64,000 nt of DNA from a bacterium BMS3Abin14 (lineage in GTDB: Bacteria; BMS3Abin14): positions 1 through 64,000 of the forward strand of contig BDTG01000005.1 in the NCBI GenBank assembly GCA_002897695.1, written 5' to 3'. Positions within the stretch are counted from its first letter, which is position 1; the number at the start of each line of letters is the position of its first letter. The notes below the pieces were generated by a model. It saw only the letters and a list, made by a program, of their open reading frames with translations, made no database searches and had not been told where the DNA came from. Below, in pieces: positions 32,391-41,518 of the stretch. A program made the position numbers and the translations under genes.

Positions 32391-32696
32391 TCAGGTGGAG
32401 GCGAGCCTGCTGCGGACCGACTCAAGTTTGCCCTCGGCGGTGGAATCCTTGTCTCTGCGGTCGTCGATTGCCACCCGGGTGTAGACCCTGACTGCCCCCT
32501 GATTAATGGTCACACGGTGGAGCATGCGGACAACATCCAGGATCTCATCCAGACTGCCCTCGATGATGGTGCCCATGGGGGTCAGGGTGTATGTAACCCC
32601 GGAATCCTTCAGTGCCCGAACGCACTCGGCAACGTATCCGCTGAGGCTGGGGCTGCCGGTCCCCAGGGGGACAACGCTTATTTCCGCAATAGCCAT
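32391..32696 (-). CDS. MTH1187/DUF77 thiamine-binding-like protein
   Basis: The start is ATG 32696 (101 residues, MAIAEISVVPLGTGSPSLSGYVA). The longer frame upstream only translates a 7-bp repeat and is rejected. Family features: ferredoxin-like fold, TLTPMGTIIEGSLDEILDVVRMLH. Family knowledge: members bind hydroxymethylpyrimidine or thiamine and occur in stress or transport contexts. A GGAGG site lies ahead of the ATG (aggttcacc in the complement). Confidence 0.88.
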   Translation of the reverse strand: MAIAEISVVPLGTGSPSLSGYVAECVRALKDSGVTYTLTPMGTIIEGSLDEILDVVRMLHRVTINQGAVRVYTRVAIDDRRDKDSTAEGKLESVRSRLAST

Positions 32697-32720
32697 GGTG
32701 AACCTCCGAAGAGAAAGATC

Positions 32721-32760
32721 AGTCCAGAGTCCAGAGTCCAGAGTCCAGAGTCCAGAGTCC
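32721..32760. repeat. Perfect 7-bp tandem array (AGTCCAG)
   Basis: 5.7 exact copies of AGTCCAG lie in the 5' region of the DUF77 gene. The unit is 7 bp, so each copy shifts reading frame; a translated frame gives a false Leu-Trp-Thr-rich tail. Confidence 0.9.
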
Positions 32761-32834
32761 AAGGTTCTTGAAGCAGGGTCTGGTGTCAAGGGCCTGGAAT
32801 CTGGACAAGCCTATGCACCCTTACCTCCACACCG

Positions 32835-33839
32835 TCATCGGGGGCGTTGGGGTGCTGCCCCAGATTCGGGGGATTTCACTGAAATGGACGGCACTACAGA
32901 TTCCTTCCCGGGGGACACTATGTTTCCGGACGGAACTACCGATTCCTTCGTAGTGAACTCCATGCCCTCGGTTTTGCCCGGTTCCCCAGGCGGGGACAAC
33001 CGGTCTTTCAACTCACCAAGCCCCTTGCGTTCGAGAAGGTCCTTAAGCGCAACTTCCGCCTCGGATGTCCTTCCGTCCTTGAAGAAGTAATTCTCCAGGG
33101 CTATCAGCGGATCGGCGTAATCCGGATCACGCTGAAGAGCCAGGATCCACCGGTCCCTGCCTTTCTTTTTCATCCCTCTCTTTTCAAGCTGGATTCCTAG
33201 ATTGTAATAGAGGAGGGCATTGTTCTTTGGCTTGTAGACGGCCTCCCGCGCCGCTTTTTCCTTTTTCACCTCCTCCTTCGATTTACCGATACCCAGTTCC
33301 TGCTCCAGGGCTTCCTTCAGATCAAGGGGAGCGCCGGAGGAAAAGCTGCCTCTCTTGAATACGAGTTTTCCATCGCTGTGAAAAAAGAGTGTTGTGGGCA
33401 GTACGACAACACCGATCTCATTGTAAAGCTCCAGACCCGCATCCACATAAACCGGAAGCCCAACCTTGTGTTCCTCGATATAGCTTTGCACCAGCTTCAG
33501 TTTTGAAGCATCCATCATCTGATGGTCGGCGTTTATCGCGACAACCGTAACAGGCTGATCCCTGTATTCCTCGGCGTACTTTTCCCATGTTGCGAGGGCC
33601 GGAGCGGACCTCGGGTTCCACGTCGCCCAGTAAACCAGGACAGTGATCCCGTTCTCAGCCGGGATTGTCATCTTCTCTTTGTCCAGAGTTTCGACGGTTC
33701 TGGGTGGTATGCTGTCCCCTACATTGATACCGCGCATGGGTTCGGCCCGGGCCGGGGCGAGAAGAGTGACCGTAATAAAGACCAGGGCTGAAAGAAAAGC
33801 AGTGGGCCATCTGGACGGTTGTTTTATCATGCGTGTCAA
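32835..33839 (-). CDS. TlpA/thioredoxin-fold exported protein without CxxC, with TPR region
   Basis: The 334 residues have a signal peptide (PTAFLSALVFITVTLLAPARA) and a thioredoxin-like core (LVYWATWNPRSAPALATWEKYAEEY ... VVVLPTTLFF). At the active site, where TlpA proteins have WCxxC, this one reads WNPRS, so it has no redox Cys pair. Residues 205-270 form a TPR-like spacer (YYNLGIQLEKRGMKKKGRDRWILALQRDPDYADPL). A non-catalytic scaffold or binding role is likely. The C-terminus is a low-complexity repeat with SVVPS. It stands alone. Confidence 0.75.
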   Translation of the reverse strand: MTRMIKQPSRWPTAFLSALVFITVTLLAPARAEPMRGINVGDSIPPRTVETLDKEKMTIPAENGITVLVYWATWNPRSAPALATWEKYAEEYRDQPVTVVAINADHQMMDASKLKLVQSYIEEHKVGLPVYVDAGLELYNEIGVVVLPTTLFFHSDGKLVFKRGSFSSGAPLDLKEALEQELGIGKSKEEVKKEKAAREAVYKPKNNALLYYNLGIQLEKRGMKKKGRDRWILALQRDPDYADPLIALENYFFKDGRTSEAEVALKDLLERKGLGELKDRLSPPGEPGKTEGMEFTTKESVVPSGNIVSPGKESVVPSISVKSPESGAAPQRPR

Positions 33840-33982
33840 CTTTCCTTGAATACTGTCGGCAAGATCGTAAAAAGTCCGATGGTGCCTTTTCTCGAAGTTT
33901 TCATCAGGTGTTGGCCACTATACCAGTATCGTTTTTTTTAGAAAACCTGAAATCCGCGGCCGGATTATTGCCGGATCAGGAC

Positions 33983-34019
33983 AAAAAAAACTCCGGGGGC
34001 TTTACATTTCCCCCGGAGC
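33983..34019 (-). terminator. Rho-independent terminator of dnaK
   Basis: A perfect 9-bp stem CTCCGGGGG/CCCCCGGAG has a 10-base loop and eight T (minus strand), 55 bases after the dnaK stop. Confidence 0.9.
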
Positions 34020-34072
34020 ACAACAGTTTCTTTTGAACATGTTACATCGGATCGGCAGTTTCCGTGCGTGAG

Positions 34073-35977
34073 TTACTGATCGGTGTATTCGGCATCGACC
34101 ACATCCTCATCACCGCCCGAATCTCCCGCGCCGGTTTCACCTCCAGCGGGGCCGCCGGCCCCGGGTCCTCCGTCGGTCTGTGTTTCTTTATACAGGATCT
34201 CGGCCAGTTTGTGCGATGCCTGGGTGATCCCCTCGATGGCGCGGTTCATCTCGTCGGTGTCGCTCTCTTTAAGAGCTTCCCTGCCCGCTGCGAGGGAATC
34301 CTCAAGGCTCTTGGCCTCCTCCTCAGGTATCTTGTCCTTGTTCTCCGAAAGGTTCTTGTTGACATCGTAGATCAGGGAATCAAGGCGGTTTTTAACCTCG
34401 ACCTGTTCCTTCTTTTTCCGATCGTCTTCGGAGTGTTCTTCGGCATTCTTCACCAGCTTTTCAATTTCTTCCTCAGCGAGTCCGCCTGTGGCTTCGATCT
34501 TGATGGATTGCTCCTTGTTGGTGGCTGTGTCTTTCGCGGAGACGTTGACGATGCCATCGGCATCGATATTGAATGTCACCTCGATTTTGGGCAGCCCGCG
34601 GGGCGCCGGCGTAATCCCCATGAGATGGAATCGCCCGAGTGTCCTGTTATCCACCGCCATCTGCCGTTCGCCCTGAAGAACGTGGATCTCAACCTGGTTC
34701 TGGTTGTCCTCTGCGGTGGTAAAGGTCTCGGATTTCCTGGTCGGGATGGTGGTGTTCCTCTGGATAAGCGGCGTCATTACTCCACCGAGGGTCTCGATTC
34801 CAAGTGACAGAGGGGTCACATCCAGCAGGAGGACATCCTTAACCTCGCCAGCCAGCACTCCGGCCTGTACAGCGGCGCCCAGCGCCACGACCTCATCAGG
34901 GTTCACGCCCTTGTGCGGCTCTTTACCGAACAGCTCCTTGACCGACTTCTGAACCAGGGGGATACGGGTCGAACCGCCAACGAGAACAACTTCGTCAATC
35001 TCGCCTGGTTTAAGGCCAGAATCCTTGAGGGCCTTTTTACATGGCCCGACGGTTTTTTTGACCAGGTCCTCGATCATCTGTTCAAACTTCGCACGTGTCA
35101 GTTTGATATTAAGATGCTTCGGCCCGCTCTGGTCTGCGGTGATGAACGGAAGATTGACATCGGTCTCCTGGGTGCTGGACAGCTCGATCTTCGCCTTCTC
35201 GGAAGCTTCCTTGAGGCGCTGCATTGCCATGGGATCGCCGGAAAGATCAATGCCCTGATCCTTCCTGAACTCGTCCACCAGGTAATTGATAACCACCTGG
35301 TCGATATTGTCACCGCCCAGATGGGTGTCCCCGTTGGTGCTCTTCACCTCGACCACGTTGTCACCCACCTCAAGGATGGATATATCGAAGGTTCCGCCGC
35401 CGAAGTCATATACTGCTATTTTCTCGTCGGCCTTCTTCTCCAGACCGTAGGCAAGCGCAGCCGCGGTGGGCTCATTGACGATGCGAAGGACCTCAAGGCC
35501 GGCAATCTTGCCGGCGTCTTTCGTTGCCTGCCGCTGACTGTCATTAAAATAGGCAGGCACGGTGATAACTGCCTGAGTGACCTTCTCACCGAGGTAATCC
35601 TCAGCCGCTTTCTTGAGCTTCTGAAGGATCATTGCCGAGATCTCCGGCGGGGTGTAGATCTTGTCCTTCAGCTCAACGGAAGCGTTCCCGGACTTGTCCT
35701 TGGTCACCTTGTACGGAACGATACTGATCTCCTCGGGCACCTCATCGTATCGACGTCCCATGAAGCGTTTTATGGAATAAACCGTATTCTGGGGGTTGGT
35801 AACTGCCTGTCTCTTGGCGACCTGGCCCGCCAGACGTTCATTGTCCTTGGTGATGGCGACTACCGAGGGGGTCGTCCTTCCGCCTTCCTCGTTGGGAATA
35901 ATCTTGGGACTTCCGCCCTCCATCACAGCCACCGCCGAGTTGGTGGTGCCGAGGTCGATCCCTATAACCTTTGCCAT
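34073..35977 (-). CDS. dnaK: Chaperone DnaK (Hsp70)
   Basis: The 634 residues match full-length Hsp70: [44 protein letters not shown] and [14 protein letters not shown] (ATPase domain), then the substrate domain ([16 protein letters not shown]) and a Gly/Asp tail ([14 protein letters not shown]). Neither grpE, dnaJ nor hrcA is adjacent. The gene is monocistronic with its own terminator. A GGAGG site lies before the ATG. Confidence 0.97.
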   Translation of the reverse strand: MAKVIGIDLGTTNSAVAVMEGGSPKIIPNEEGGRTTPSVVAITKDNERLAGQVAKRQAVTNPQNTVYSIKRFMGRRYDEVPEEISIVPYKVTKDKSGNASVELKDKIYTPPEISAMILQKLKKAAEDYLGEKVTQAVITVPAYFNDSQRQATKDAGKIAGLEVLRIVNEPTAAALAYGLEKKADEKIAVYDFGGGTFDISILEVGDNVVEVKSTNGDTHLGGDNIDQVVINYLVDEFRKDQGIDLSGDPMAMQRLKEASEKAKIELSSTQETDVNLPFITADQSGPKHLNIKLTRAKFEQMIEDLVKKTVGPCKKALKDSGLKPGEIDEVVLVGGSTRIPLVQKSVKELFGKEPHKGVNPDEVVALGAAVQAGVLAGEVKDVLLLDVTPLSLGIETLGGVMTPLIQRNTTIPTRKSETFTTAEDNQNQVEIHVLQGERQMAVDNRTLGRFHLMGITPAPRGLPKIEVTFNIDADGIVNVSAKDTATNKEQSIKIEATGGLAEEEIEKLVKNAEEHSEDDRKKKEQVEVKNRLDSLIYDVNKNLSENKDKIPEEEAKSLEDSLAAGREALKESDTDEMNRAIEGITQASHKLAEILYKETQTDGGPGAGGPAGGETGAGDSGGDEDVVDAEYTDQ

Positions 35978-36132
35978 TTCGCAAATCCTCCTTATATAAA
36001 TTGAGTGAAGCCTTTCCAGTTACAATAGAACGCTCTAAAAATAACCACTAACTCAATGCTGTCAATGGACCTGAAGCCATGTACCTGTATTCCCAGGTCC
36101 TTGACATCCGGGGGAGGAAAAAATAATAAGGT

Positions 36133-37407
36133 ATGGCAATGTCGAACTTCCGAGGATATCCTGCGCCCGCACTTCGCCCGGTCATAATCAGCCGGCCGAA
36201 CCACAACATCTCCCGAAAGGACATCGACCCCGATGCCCTCAAGGTCCTTTACAGGCTGCACAATCACGGGCACATCGCTTATCTGGTGGGAGGAGGGGTC
36301 AGGGATATTCTCCTGGGCAGAAAGCCCAAGGATTTCGATATCAGCACCTCGGCTCATCCCAACCAGGTCCGAAAGCTTTTTTCCAACTGTCGCCTCATCG
36401 GCCGCAGGTTTCGCCTTGCCCATATCTATTTCCACGGCGGCAAGATAATCGAGGTGTCGACCTTCAGGACCATATCCGAGTTCAACGGTGAAGATGGTCC
36501 AATAAAGTCCGACAATACATTTGGTACGCCGATAGAGGACGCTTCACGTAGGGACTTTACCGTTAATGCCCTTTTCTACAACATCGCCGATTTTTCCATT
36601 GTCGACTATCTTGACGGACTGAGTGACCTGAACGCCGGGATCATCCGCTGCATCGGTGACCCTGACGTCCGTTTCCGGGAGGACCCCATCAGGATGCTCC
36701 GCGCGGTGCGTTTTGCCTCTCTTCTGGGTTTCTCGCTGGACACGGCAAGCGCTGCGGCCATTTTTTCCCTGAGGGATGAAATCTGGGAGGGGGCTCTTCC
36801 AAGGATACTGGATGAAATCGTGCGCATGATGGACAGGGGAAACAGCGGAGCGGCGCTCTCCCTTCTGTACCAGGTAGGGCTCCTGGAATCCATCCTTCCG
36901 GAGATCAACCACCACATAGCAAAATCCGGTTTTGACGAATATCTGGACATCCTGTCGCGCCTTGACCACTACAGTCAGAATGGCAAGGTCCCGCAGCCAT
37001 GGCTGGCGTTAGCCGTCCTGGTCTATCCCCTCTACCATTCCATAATCAGCGGAGTCCACAAGCCGGACTATCTGAAATTTGCACGGGAGACTCTTTCTCC
37101 CATTGCCGAGCGCATCCAGGTGCCGAGAAAGATTCGGGATACCATACGCCTGTCACTGGCTGCTCAGCATCGTTTCTTCGCACTGCGCGATCCTCACCTC
37201 AGCCGACAGACGATCCTCCGCAAATCGTATTTCAGGGACGCATTGGCACTCTTCGATGTGGTAGCCGGCGGTACTGAGGATGGGAAAGAGCTTATCGGTT
37301 CCTGGAAAGAGATCGGCAAAGGGGTCCCCGACCGGGCTCCGCAGCCGAAAAAAAGGAGAAGGAGAAGGCGTGGACGGCCGCAAAATGAGCCTTCAATATC
37401 TCGATAG
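36133..37407 (+). CDS. pcnB: Poly(A) polymerase / CCA-type nucleotidyltransferase (PcnB-like)
   Basis: The 424 residues carry the class II motif YLVGGGVRDILLGRKPKDFDISTS (catalytic DxD), then VSTFR, RRDFTVNALFYN and REDPIRMLRAVRFA. The basic tail KKRRRRRRGRPQ is typical of PcnB (poly(A) polymerase I) and supports that call over CCA-adding enzyme. It should add A-tails to RNA 3' ends. The next gene overlaps its end by 23 bases. Confidence 0.85.
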   Translation: MAMSNFRGYPAPALRPVIISRPNHNISRKDIDPDALKVLYRLHNHGHIAYLVGGGVRDILLGRKPKDFDISTSAHPNQVRKLFSNCRLIGRRFRLAHIYFHGGKIIEVSTFRTISEFNGEDGPIKSDNTFGTPIEDASRRDFTVNALFYNIADFSIVDYLDGLSDLNAGIIRCIGDPDVRFREDPIRMLRAVRFASLLGFSLDTASAAAIFSLRDEIWEGALPRILDEIVRMMDRGNSGAALSLLYQVGLLESILPEINHHIAKSGFDEYLDILSRLDHYSQNGKVPQPWLALAVLVYPLYHSIISGVHKPDYLKFARETLSPIAERIQVPRKIRDTIRLSLAAQHRFFALRDPHLSRQTILRKSYFRDALALFDVVAGGTEDGKELIGSWKEIGKGVPDRAPQPKKRRRRRRGRPQNEPSISR

Positions 37408-38113
37408 GATAACGATTATTCTTCACCGCCCCGCGACCCCCGAAAATATAGGGTCCGTGACGAGGGCCATGGCGAACACCGGCTTTTCAAGGCTTATTAT
37501 TTCCTCCCCCGAAACCGAGGACTGGCGTACAGCGGGAAAAGTTGCCGTTTCAGCCGCCGGGATCCTTGAAAATGCCCCAAAATGCGCCTCCCTGAGCGAG
37601 GCCCTTTCCATGGCCGCACCCGGTTTCATCGTGGGAACAACCGGAAGGGACAGGAAGTACTGGGACCCCGTAGAGATTATCGAGGCTGCCCCTGCAATCC
37701 TCTCCCGAGCAGCATTTACCGACATTGCCCTCCTGTTCGGCCCTGAAAACACAGGGCTTTCCAACGGGGAGCTCACATTATGCCAGATGGTTGTGACCAT
37801 CCCTTCAGCAGGCAGCCTTTCAAGCTACAACCTTTCCCACGCCGTCATATTAACCCTTTTTCAGATCATGATGGCCGCTGCCCCTGATAAGGAGAATCCA
37901 CATCAGACACCGGCCTCCTTCAATTCCCTGGAGGGGATGTACACGCATGTCGAGGAGACCCTTACGAAAGCAGATTTTCTGTGGGAAGACAACCCCGACC
38001 ACATGATGCATGCGGTGAGGTCCTTTATCAACAGGGCAACCCCCACAGAAGAAGAGGTAAAGATGGTCAGGGGGGTCTGCAGGAAATTGCTTTGGCAAAT
38101 GCGGGACCGCTAA
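37385..38113 (+). CDS. SpoU-family RNA 2'-O-methyltransferase (TrmJ-like)
   Basis: With ATG 37385 the protein has 242 residues. A GTG at 37370 with a purine-rich site is the alternative. Motifs: HRPATPENIGSVTRAMANTG, LLFGPENTGLSNGEL and SLSSYNLSHAVILTLF, the deep trefoil-knot SAM site. TrmJ methylates tRNA position 32. A second, distinct SpoU gene lies at 41496, so one may serve another RNA. Confidence 0.85.
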   Translation: MSLQYLDRITIILHRPATPENIGSVTRAMANTGFSRLIISSPETEDWRTAGKVAVSAAGILENAPKCASLSEALSMAAPGFIVGTTGRDRKYWDPVEIIEAAPAILSRAAFTDIALLFGPENTGLSNGELTLCQMVVTIPSAGSLSSYNLSHAVILTLFQIMMAAAPDKENPHQTPASFNSLEGMYTHVEETLTKADFLWEDNPDHMMHAVRSFINRATPTEEEVKMVRGVCRKLLWQMRDR

Positions 38114-38187
38114 CGGCAGGCGAGGCATCTCACCCTGGATCCTGCCCCTGGTTTTGGCGGACATCCACTACCCTGTCACATGTTGAA

Positions 38188-38916
38188 TCACCTATCCGGC
38201 TTCCGGCCGCCGAAGACGGCGAAAGGACCCAATTTATAGAAACAGTCCACTTGCTCGAAACCGATTTTCTCTAGAACGTCCATCTGGGAAAGGAGGGTGT
38301 CTGGACGGTTGTCCGGGTTCTCCTTGTACCGCCTGATGATGTCGGAAAAATCCCGGTCTGTTTTCCCCTCGGCCCTTCTCTGATCGATCCATTCCTTCCA
38401 GAGAGCCATGTACCAGTCCTCCAGGTCGGGGGAAGGCCCGAGAATGGAGTCAAGGTTGATGAAACGCCCTCCCCGGCGCAGCCAGCCGAAAATGTCGCTA
38501 AACAGGTTCCTTTTCTCCGCAAAATCAAGGTGATGAATGGCCAGGGAAGATACCACGAGATCGAAGGGACCCTGCGGAAAGTCTCCGCCCCCAAGCTCCT
38601 GAAAACTTGCCCTTTGAAAGGAGAAACCCTTTCGGCCGGAGAGCCGCTCCGAGGCCAGGTTGAGCATGTCCTGTGATCCGTCGACCAGGGTGGCCTCCAG
38701 ATCCTGTATGCCGGTGGAAACGGCCCGGGTGATGATCCCGTCCCCGCAACCCAGGTCGAGGAGCCTGACCTTGCCTGGACCATCAACAAAATGTGCGCAG
38801 TGGGACCTCACGAGATCGATCATGACCCCCCTGAACGGCACGTAGGCCTCCGCATTGTCCAGGTATTCCCTGGAAAATTCAGAATCAGCCCAGTTCGAAT
38901 CGGAAAATTTCGCCAT
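38188..38916 (-). CDS. Class I SAM-dependent methyltransferase
   Basis: With ATG 38916 (242 residues, ribosome site AAGGA), motif I is LLDLGCGDGIITRA (about 49-62) and motif II GPFDLVVSSLAIHHL. A helical C-terminal half follows. The longer upstream frame runs into heptad repeats and is rejected. Substrate unknown. It does not resemble the enzyme at 681 beyond the SAM core. It stands alone. Confidence 0.82.
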   Translation of the reverse strand: MAKFSDSNWADSEFSREYLDNAEAYVPFRGVMIDLVRSHCAHFVDGPGKVRLLDLGCGDGIITRAVSTGIQDLEATLVDGSQDMLNLASERLSGRKGFSFQRASFQELGGGDFPQGPFDLVVSSLAIHHLDFAEKRNLFSDIFGWLRRGGRFINLDSILGPSPDLEDWYMALWKEWIDQRRAEGKTDRDFSDIIRRYKENPDNRPDTLLSQMDVLEKIGFEQVDCFYKLGPFAVFGGRKPDR

Positions 38917-38997
38917 GTTCGTTTTCCTTCCACCTTCGCTCTTCGAGCCACGGTCGTTCCAATGCCAGCCACGTCGTAGTCTGCAGGACGAAGACGG

Positions 38998-39067
38998 GTC
39001 CAACGTCCAACGTCCAACGACCAATGTCTAATGTCCAATGTCCAATGTCCAATGTCCAATGTCCAAC
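38998..39067. repeat. Ten-unit 7-bp tandem array (GTCCAAY)
   Basis: Ten consecutive heptads: GTCCAAC three times, GACCAAT, GTCTAAT, GTCCAAT four times, GTCCAAC. Only four substitutions occur, and the first and last units are the same. The array sits upstream of the methyltransferase gene on one side and a promoter on the other. Confidence 0.92.
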
Positions 39068-39140
39068 CACATTATTACAGCTGTGCACTGTAACAGCAAT
39101 CTACTATCAAATAATCATGAAGTCGAAACCGGGAACGTGC

Positions 39141-39168
39141 TTGACACCCGCGTCAAAAAAATTATATC
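39141..39168 (+). promoter_or_regulatory. Promoter of the small Cys protein and yjbQ
   Basis: A perfect TTGACA (39141) and TATATC (39163) are separated by 16 bases. The -35 lies in the inverted repeat TTGAC-ACCCGC-GTCAA, a possible operator. The next open frame starts at 39213. Confidence 0.6.
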
Positions 39169-39212
39169 AGTAAAACCTAATGTAATAACTCTAGCAGACA
39201 GGAAGTGTACCC

Positions 39213-39365
39213 ATGTCCAGAAATTTCTGCGCTTCGATGTACCAGAACGCCTGTGCGGCAAAAATGCAGCGCGAGGAGTGCGGGAAAGGGATAGAGGGCG
39301 CCGGCCTGCCTGCGATCGGCTCAGGAGGAGGATATGAAGAGTTACCGCAAAGAACTCTGGTTTGA
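39213..39365 (+). CDS. 50-residue Cys-containing protein overlapping yjbQ
   Basis: It starts [18 protein letters not shown] and ends with a Gly-rich tail. Cys6, Cys14 and Cys23 are spaced like a possible metal or cluster site. AGGAAG lies eight bases before the ATG and a good promoter sits 45 bases upstream. The last 32 bases overlap the start of yjbQ in another frame, which would couple the two genes. No family is recognised. Confidence 0.5.
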   Translation: MSRNFCASMYQNACAAKMQREECGKGIEGAGLPAIGSGGGYEELPQRTLV

Positions 39366-39753
39366 CGTCCCCACCCGCAGGGCATTTATACATATCACAC
39401 CCCAGGTGGAGGAATGCCTGCGCGAAAGCGGCATTAAAGAGGGCCTAATACTGGTGAACGCCATGCACATCACCGCGTCGGTTTTCATTAACGACAACGA
39501 ATCCGGCCTCCACGAGGACTACGAAAAGTGGCTTGAGGCGCTGGCACCCCATGAACCCATAGGCCGGTACCGGCACAACCGCACCGGGGAGGACAATGGC
39601 GACGCCCACCTGAAGCGCCAGGTCATGGGCCGTGAGGTTGTGGTCGCCGTCACCGGCGGACGGCTGGATTTCGGTCCCTGGGAGAGTATCTTCTACGGTG
39701 AGTTCGATGGACGAAGGAGGAAGCGGGTGCTGGTGAAAATCGTGGGGGAATAA
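39334..39753 (+). CDS. YjbQ/UPF0047 family protein (copy 1)
   Basis: The 139 residues have the conserved [21 protein letters not shown] and [23 protein letters not shown], followed by [13 protein letters not shown]. Family knowledge: UPF0047 members have weak thiamine-phosphate-synthase activity; the true role is unsettled. Three conserved His/Asp sites for metal binding are intact (the H-H-H set is spread over residues 45-100). A strong GGAGGAGG site precedes it. Confidence 0.9.
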   Translation: MKSYRKELWFDVPTRRAFIHITPQVEECLRESGIKEGLILVNAMHITASVFINDNESGLHEDYEKWLEALAPHEPIGRYRHNRTGEDNGDAHLKRQVMGREVVVAVTGGRLDFGPWESIFYGEFDGRRRKRVLVKIVGE

Positions 39754-39782
39754 GTTTGAGAGTTTGAGGTTTTCAAAATTCA

Positions 39783-39815
39783 GCGGGAGGGGCCTTTCGG
39801 CCTCCCCCGCTTTCG
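39783..39815 (+). terminator. Terminator of yjbQ
   Basis: A 12-bp GC-rich stem with TTTC loop is followed by TTTCGTTACTGTT. It lies 30 bases after the yjbQ stop and faces the convergent secreted-protein gene. Confidence 0.75.
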
Positions 39816-39836
39816 TTACTGTTATGGGGCGATGGA

Positions 39837-40313
39837 TTATTCGAAGATGGGGAATATCCTGCCGCTGCTCTTCTCAATCTGGAGCCTGTTGACAAGATCG
39901 CCGCCCTTTTTGGTGACCACCTGAATCTCAAAACCGTCCTCATTGGACACGATCTTCCCGACCTGGATGTAGGGGTTCCGGCTGACGCGCAGTTCGATCA
40001 TGGCCTTGGCCTCATCCTGGGTGATATTGGCATTGCGCTGATCTTTGCGGGCGAATCCATACCAGCGGCGGTCTCCACGTTCATCGTCGCCATATCCACC
40101 CATGTGCCCGCGCATGCCGCCGGAGCCCATCATTCCCTGGCCTGTGCCCATCATGCCCGCACTGTAACCACTGCCGGGGCCTTCGCACCCATAACCTGAA
40201 CCATAACCGCCGTTACCACCTTCGGATCTTCCGGCGTGGGCCTGTACAAAACCGGCGCCTACTGCTACCAGGGACAAACTCAGTACCGCTACCATGATCG
40301 TTTTCCTGCTCAT
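39837..40313 (-). CDS. Exported Gly/Met-rich protein with PepSY-like C-terminus
   Basis: From ATG 40313 (158 residues) a signal peptide (MSRKTIMVAVLSLSLVAVGA) is followed by a Gly-rich region with MMGTGQGMMGSGGMRGHMGGYG, resembling metal-binding or zraP-like loops, then a folded C-terminal domain of about 70 residues (ITQDEAKAMIELRVSRNPYI, VTKKGGDLVNRLQIEKSSGR) similar to PepSY repeats. Periplasmic metal binding is plausible from Met/His content. No neighbour helps. Confidence 0.65.
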   Translation of the reverse strand: MSRKTIMVAVLSLSLVAVGAGFVQAHAGRSEGGNGGYGSGYGCEGPGSGYSAGMMGTGQGMMGSGGMRGHMGGYGDDERGDRRWYGFARKDQRNANITQDEAKAMIELRVSRNPYIQVGKIVSNEDGFEIQVVTKKGGDLVNRLQIEKSSGRIFPIFE

Positions 40314-40561
40314 TTTTACCTCCCGTGCTTTTGCCCTTCGGCTTGAATTCTGTTGGGTCTCATTACCCGTTTGCCACTGATAAAGCATGGGCTGTGCCAA
40401 CCCCCCCATAGGCTGAAAAAAAATTTTAACTCGCTGAATTTATTGAGTTTTATTTTTATCCGGTAAGACGTGGCCAGGACGAGGTGTCACTTTTTTCCAC
40501 AGCGAAAGGACTGCCAGGTGGGTAATTTGTATACAGGGCTCATTCTGGAAATTTCACGGAA

Positions 40562-40969
40562 TTATTTCGTTGAAAAATAATCCTCGAGAATTTTCCGGTG
40601 ATCGAAGGCTATCTCAGCCGGCAGGTCGTTTTCGTTGAACACTGCGGCCTCGGCGGCATCGTCTCCCCCCATCGGGGTTCCAGAGGCCCTGGCCACGAAA
40701 ACCGTGGAGATGGTGTGCTGTCTGGAATCCCGGGTCGGGTCGGAATAGACGCCCAGGAGACGTACCAGTTCGACCTCCAGTCCCGTCTCCTCCTTCGCCT
40801 CACGGACAGCAGCATGTTCTACCGTCTCTCCATAATCGACGAACCCTCCGGGCAGAGCCCAGCCCGAGGGGGGATTCTTCCTCTTTATGAGGACAACCCC
40901 GCCTCCGTCGAGTCGAATGACGGTGTCCACGGTAGGGGAAGGGTTCCTGTGCTTCCTGCCGCAGGTCAA
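40562..40969 (-). CDS. Nudix hydrolase
   Basis: The 135 residues include the Nudix box G(x5)E(x7)REUxEEx[26 protein letters not shown]. The preceding part [21 protein letters not shown] matches ADP-ribose/nucleotide-sugar-type members. The start codon is ATG 40969; the stop is 12 bases from the next gene's start in another direction of read-out. It cleaves a nucleoside diphosphate linked to another group; substrate unknown. Confidence 0.88.
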   Translation of the reverse strand: MTCGRKHRNPSPTVDTVIRLDGGGVVLIKRKNPPSGWALPGGFVDYGETVEHAAVREAKEETGLEVELVRLLGVYSDPTRDSRQHTISTVFVARASGTPMGGDDAAEAAVFNENDLPAEIAFDHRKILEDYFSTK

Positions 40970-40981
40970 CGGAAAGCCCCC

Positions 40982-41518
40982 CTACCGTTTTGTCAAACGA
41001 TTGATGGCATCGGAAATTTGTTTGAGCGGTCCCGGATCGAGGCTTTCGATGGCCATGACTACATTCCCGTCAATATCGATCAGGACAGCAAATGGAATGA
41101 TCTCCACACCGTAACTCTGATAAATTTCGAGGTCCGGATCGAGGATCACCGGATAGTGCATCCTGACAGCGTAGTGACTTACCTTTTTGAGCATCTTTTC
41201 CGTTGGAGGATCACCGGCAATACCCAGAAGTTCAAAATTTCTTGTCTGGAAAAGATCGTGAATCTTGTTTAACGCCTCAATTCTGCTGAGACAATCCCGG
41301 CAGAACACTGACCAGAAGTTCAGGAGAATAACCTTTTTGCCGATATCGTCCTTCAGGTTAAACGTCTTTCCGTCCAGTGTCCTGGTGGTGAACAGGGGAG
41401 CTTTCTCGCCTACCATAATGGTCGCCGCAGTGGCAGGCAAAGCAGACCCCAGAAAAATCACGCCACACAACAACCAAGCGCCCACTGCGAGAAAACTAAC
41501 TCTTCTTTTCATGGTCAT
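40982..41518 (-). CDS. TlpA-family thiol-disulfide reductase
   Basis: With ATG 41518 the protein has 178 residues: signal peptide (FLAVGAWLLCGVIFLGSALPATA), a thioredoxin fold with active site FWSVFCRDCLSRIE (CxxC present), and the cis-Pro region GVEIIPFAVLIDIDG. It overlaps the SpoU gene's 3' end, so the genes are linked. It probably reduces periplasmic disulfides, for instance in cytochrome c assembly. Confidence 0.85.
   Translation of the reverse strand: MTMKRRVSFLAVGAWLLCGVIFLGSALPATAATIMVGEKAPLFTTRTLDGKTFNLKDDIGKKVILLNFWSVFCRDCLSRIEALNKIHDLFQTRNFELLGIAGDPPTEKMLKKVSHYAVRMHYPVILDPDLEIYQSYGVEIIPFAVLIDIDGNVVMAIESLDPGPLKQISDAINRLTKR

Noticed and set aside
32697-32789. N-terminal extension of the DUF77 protein with repeated Ser-Gly-Leu-Trp
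   Set aside because: It is the translation of the AGTCCAG heptad array; the true start at 32696 has a proper ribosome site.
34913-36004. Long plus-strand frame (363 codons) opposite dnaK
   Set aside because: It lies fully within dnaK on the other strand, shows no family motif, and reflects the GC-rich third-position pattern of the real gene.
38998-39067. CRISPR array
   Set aside because: Period is 7 bp with no spacers; no cas genes in the window.
38820-39088. Minus-strand frames with repeated Trp-Thr-Leu-Asp
   Set aside because: Artefact of translating the GTCCAAY heptads.
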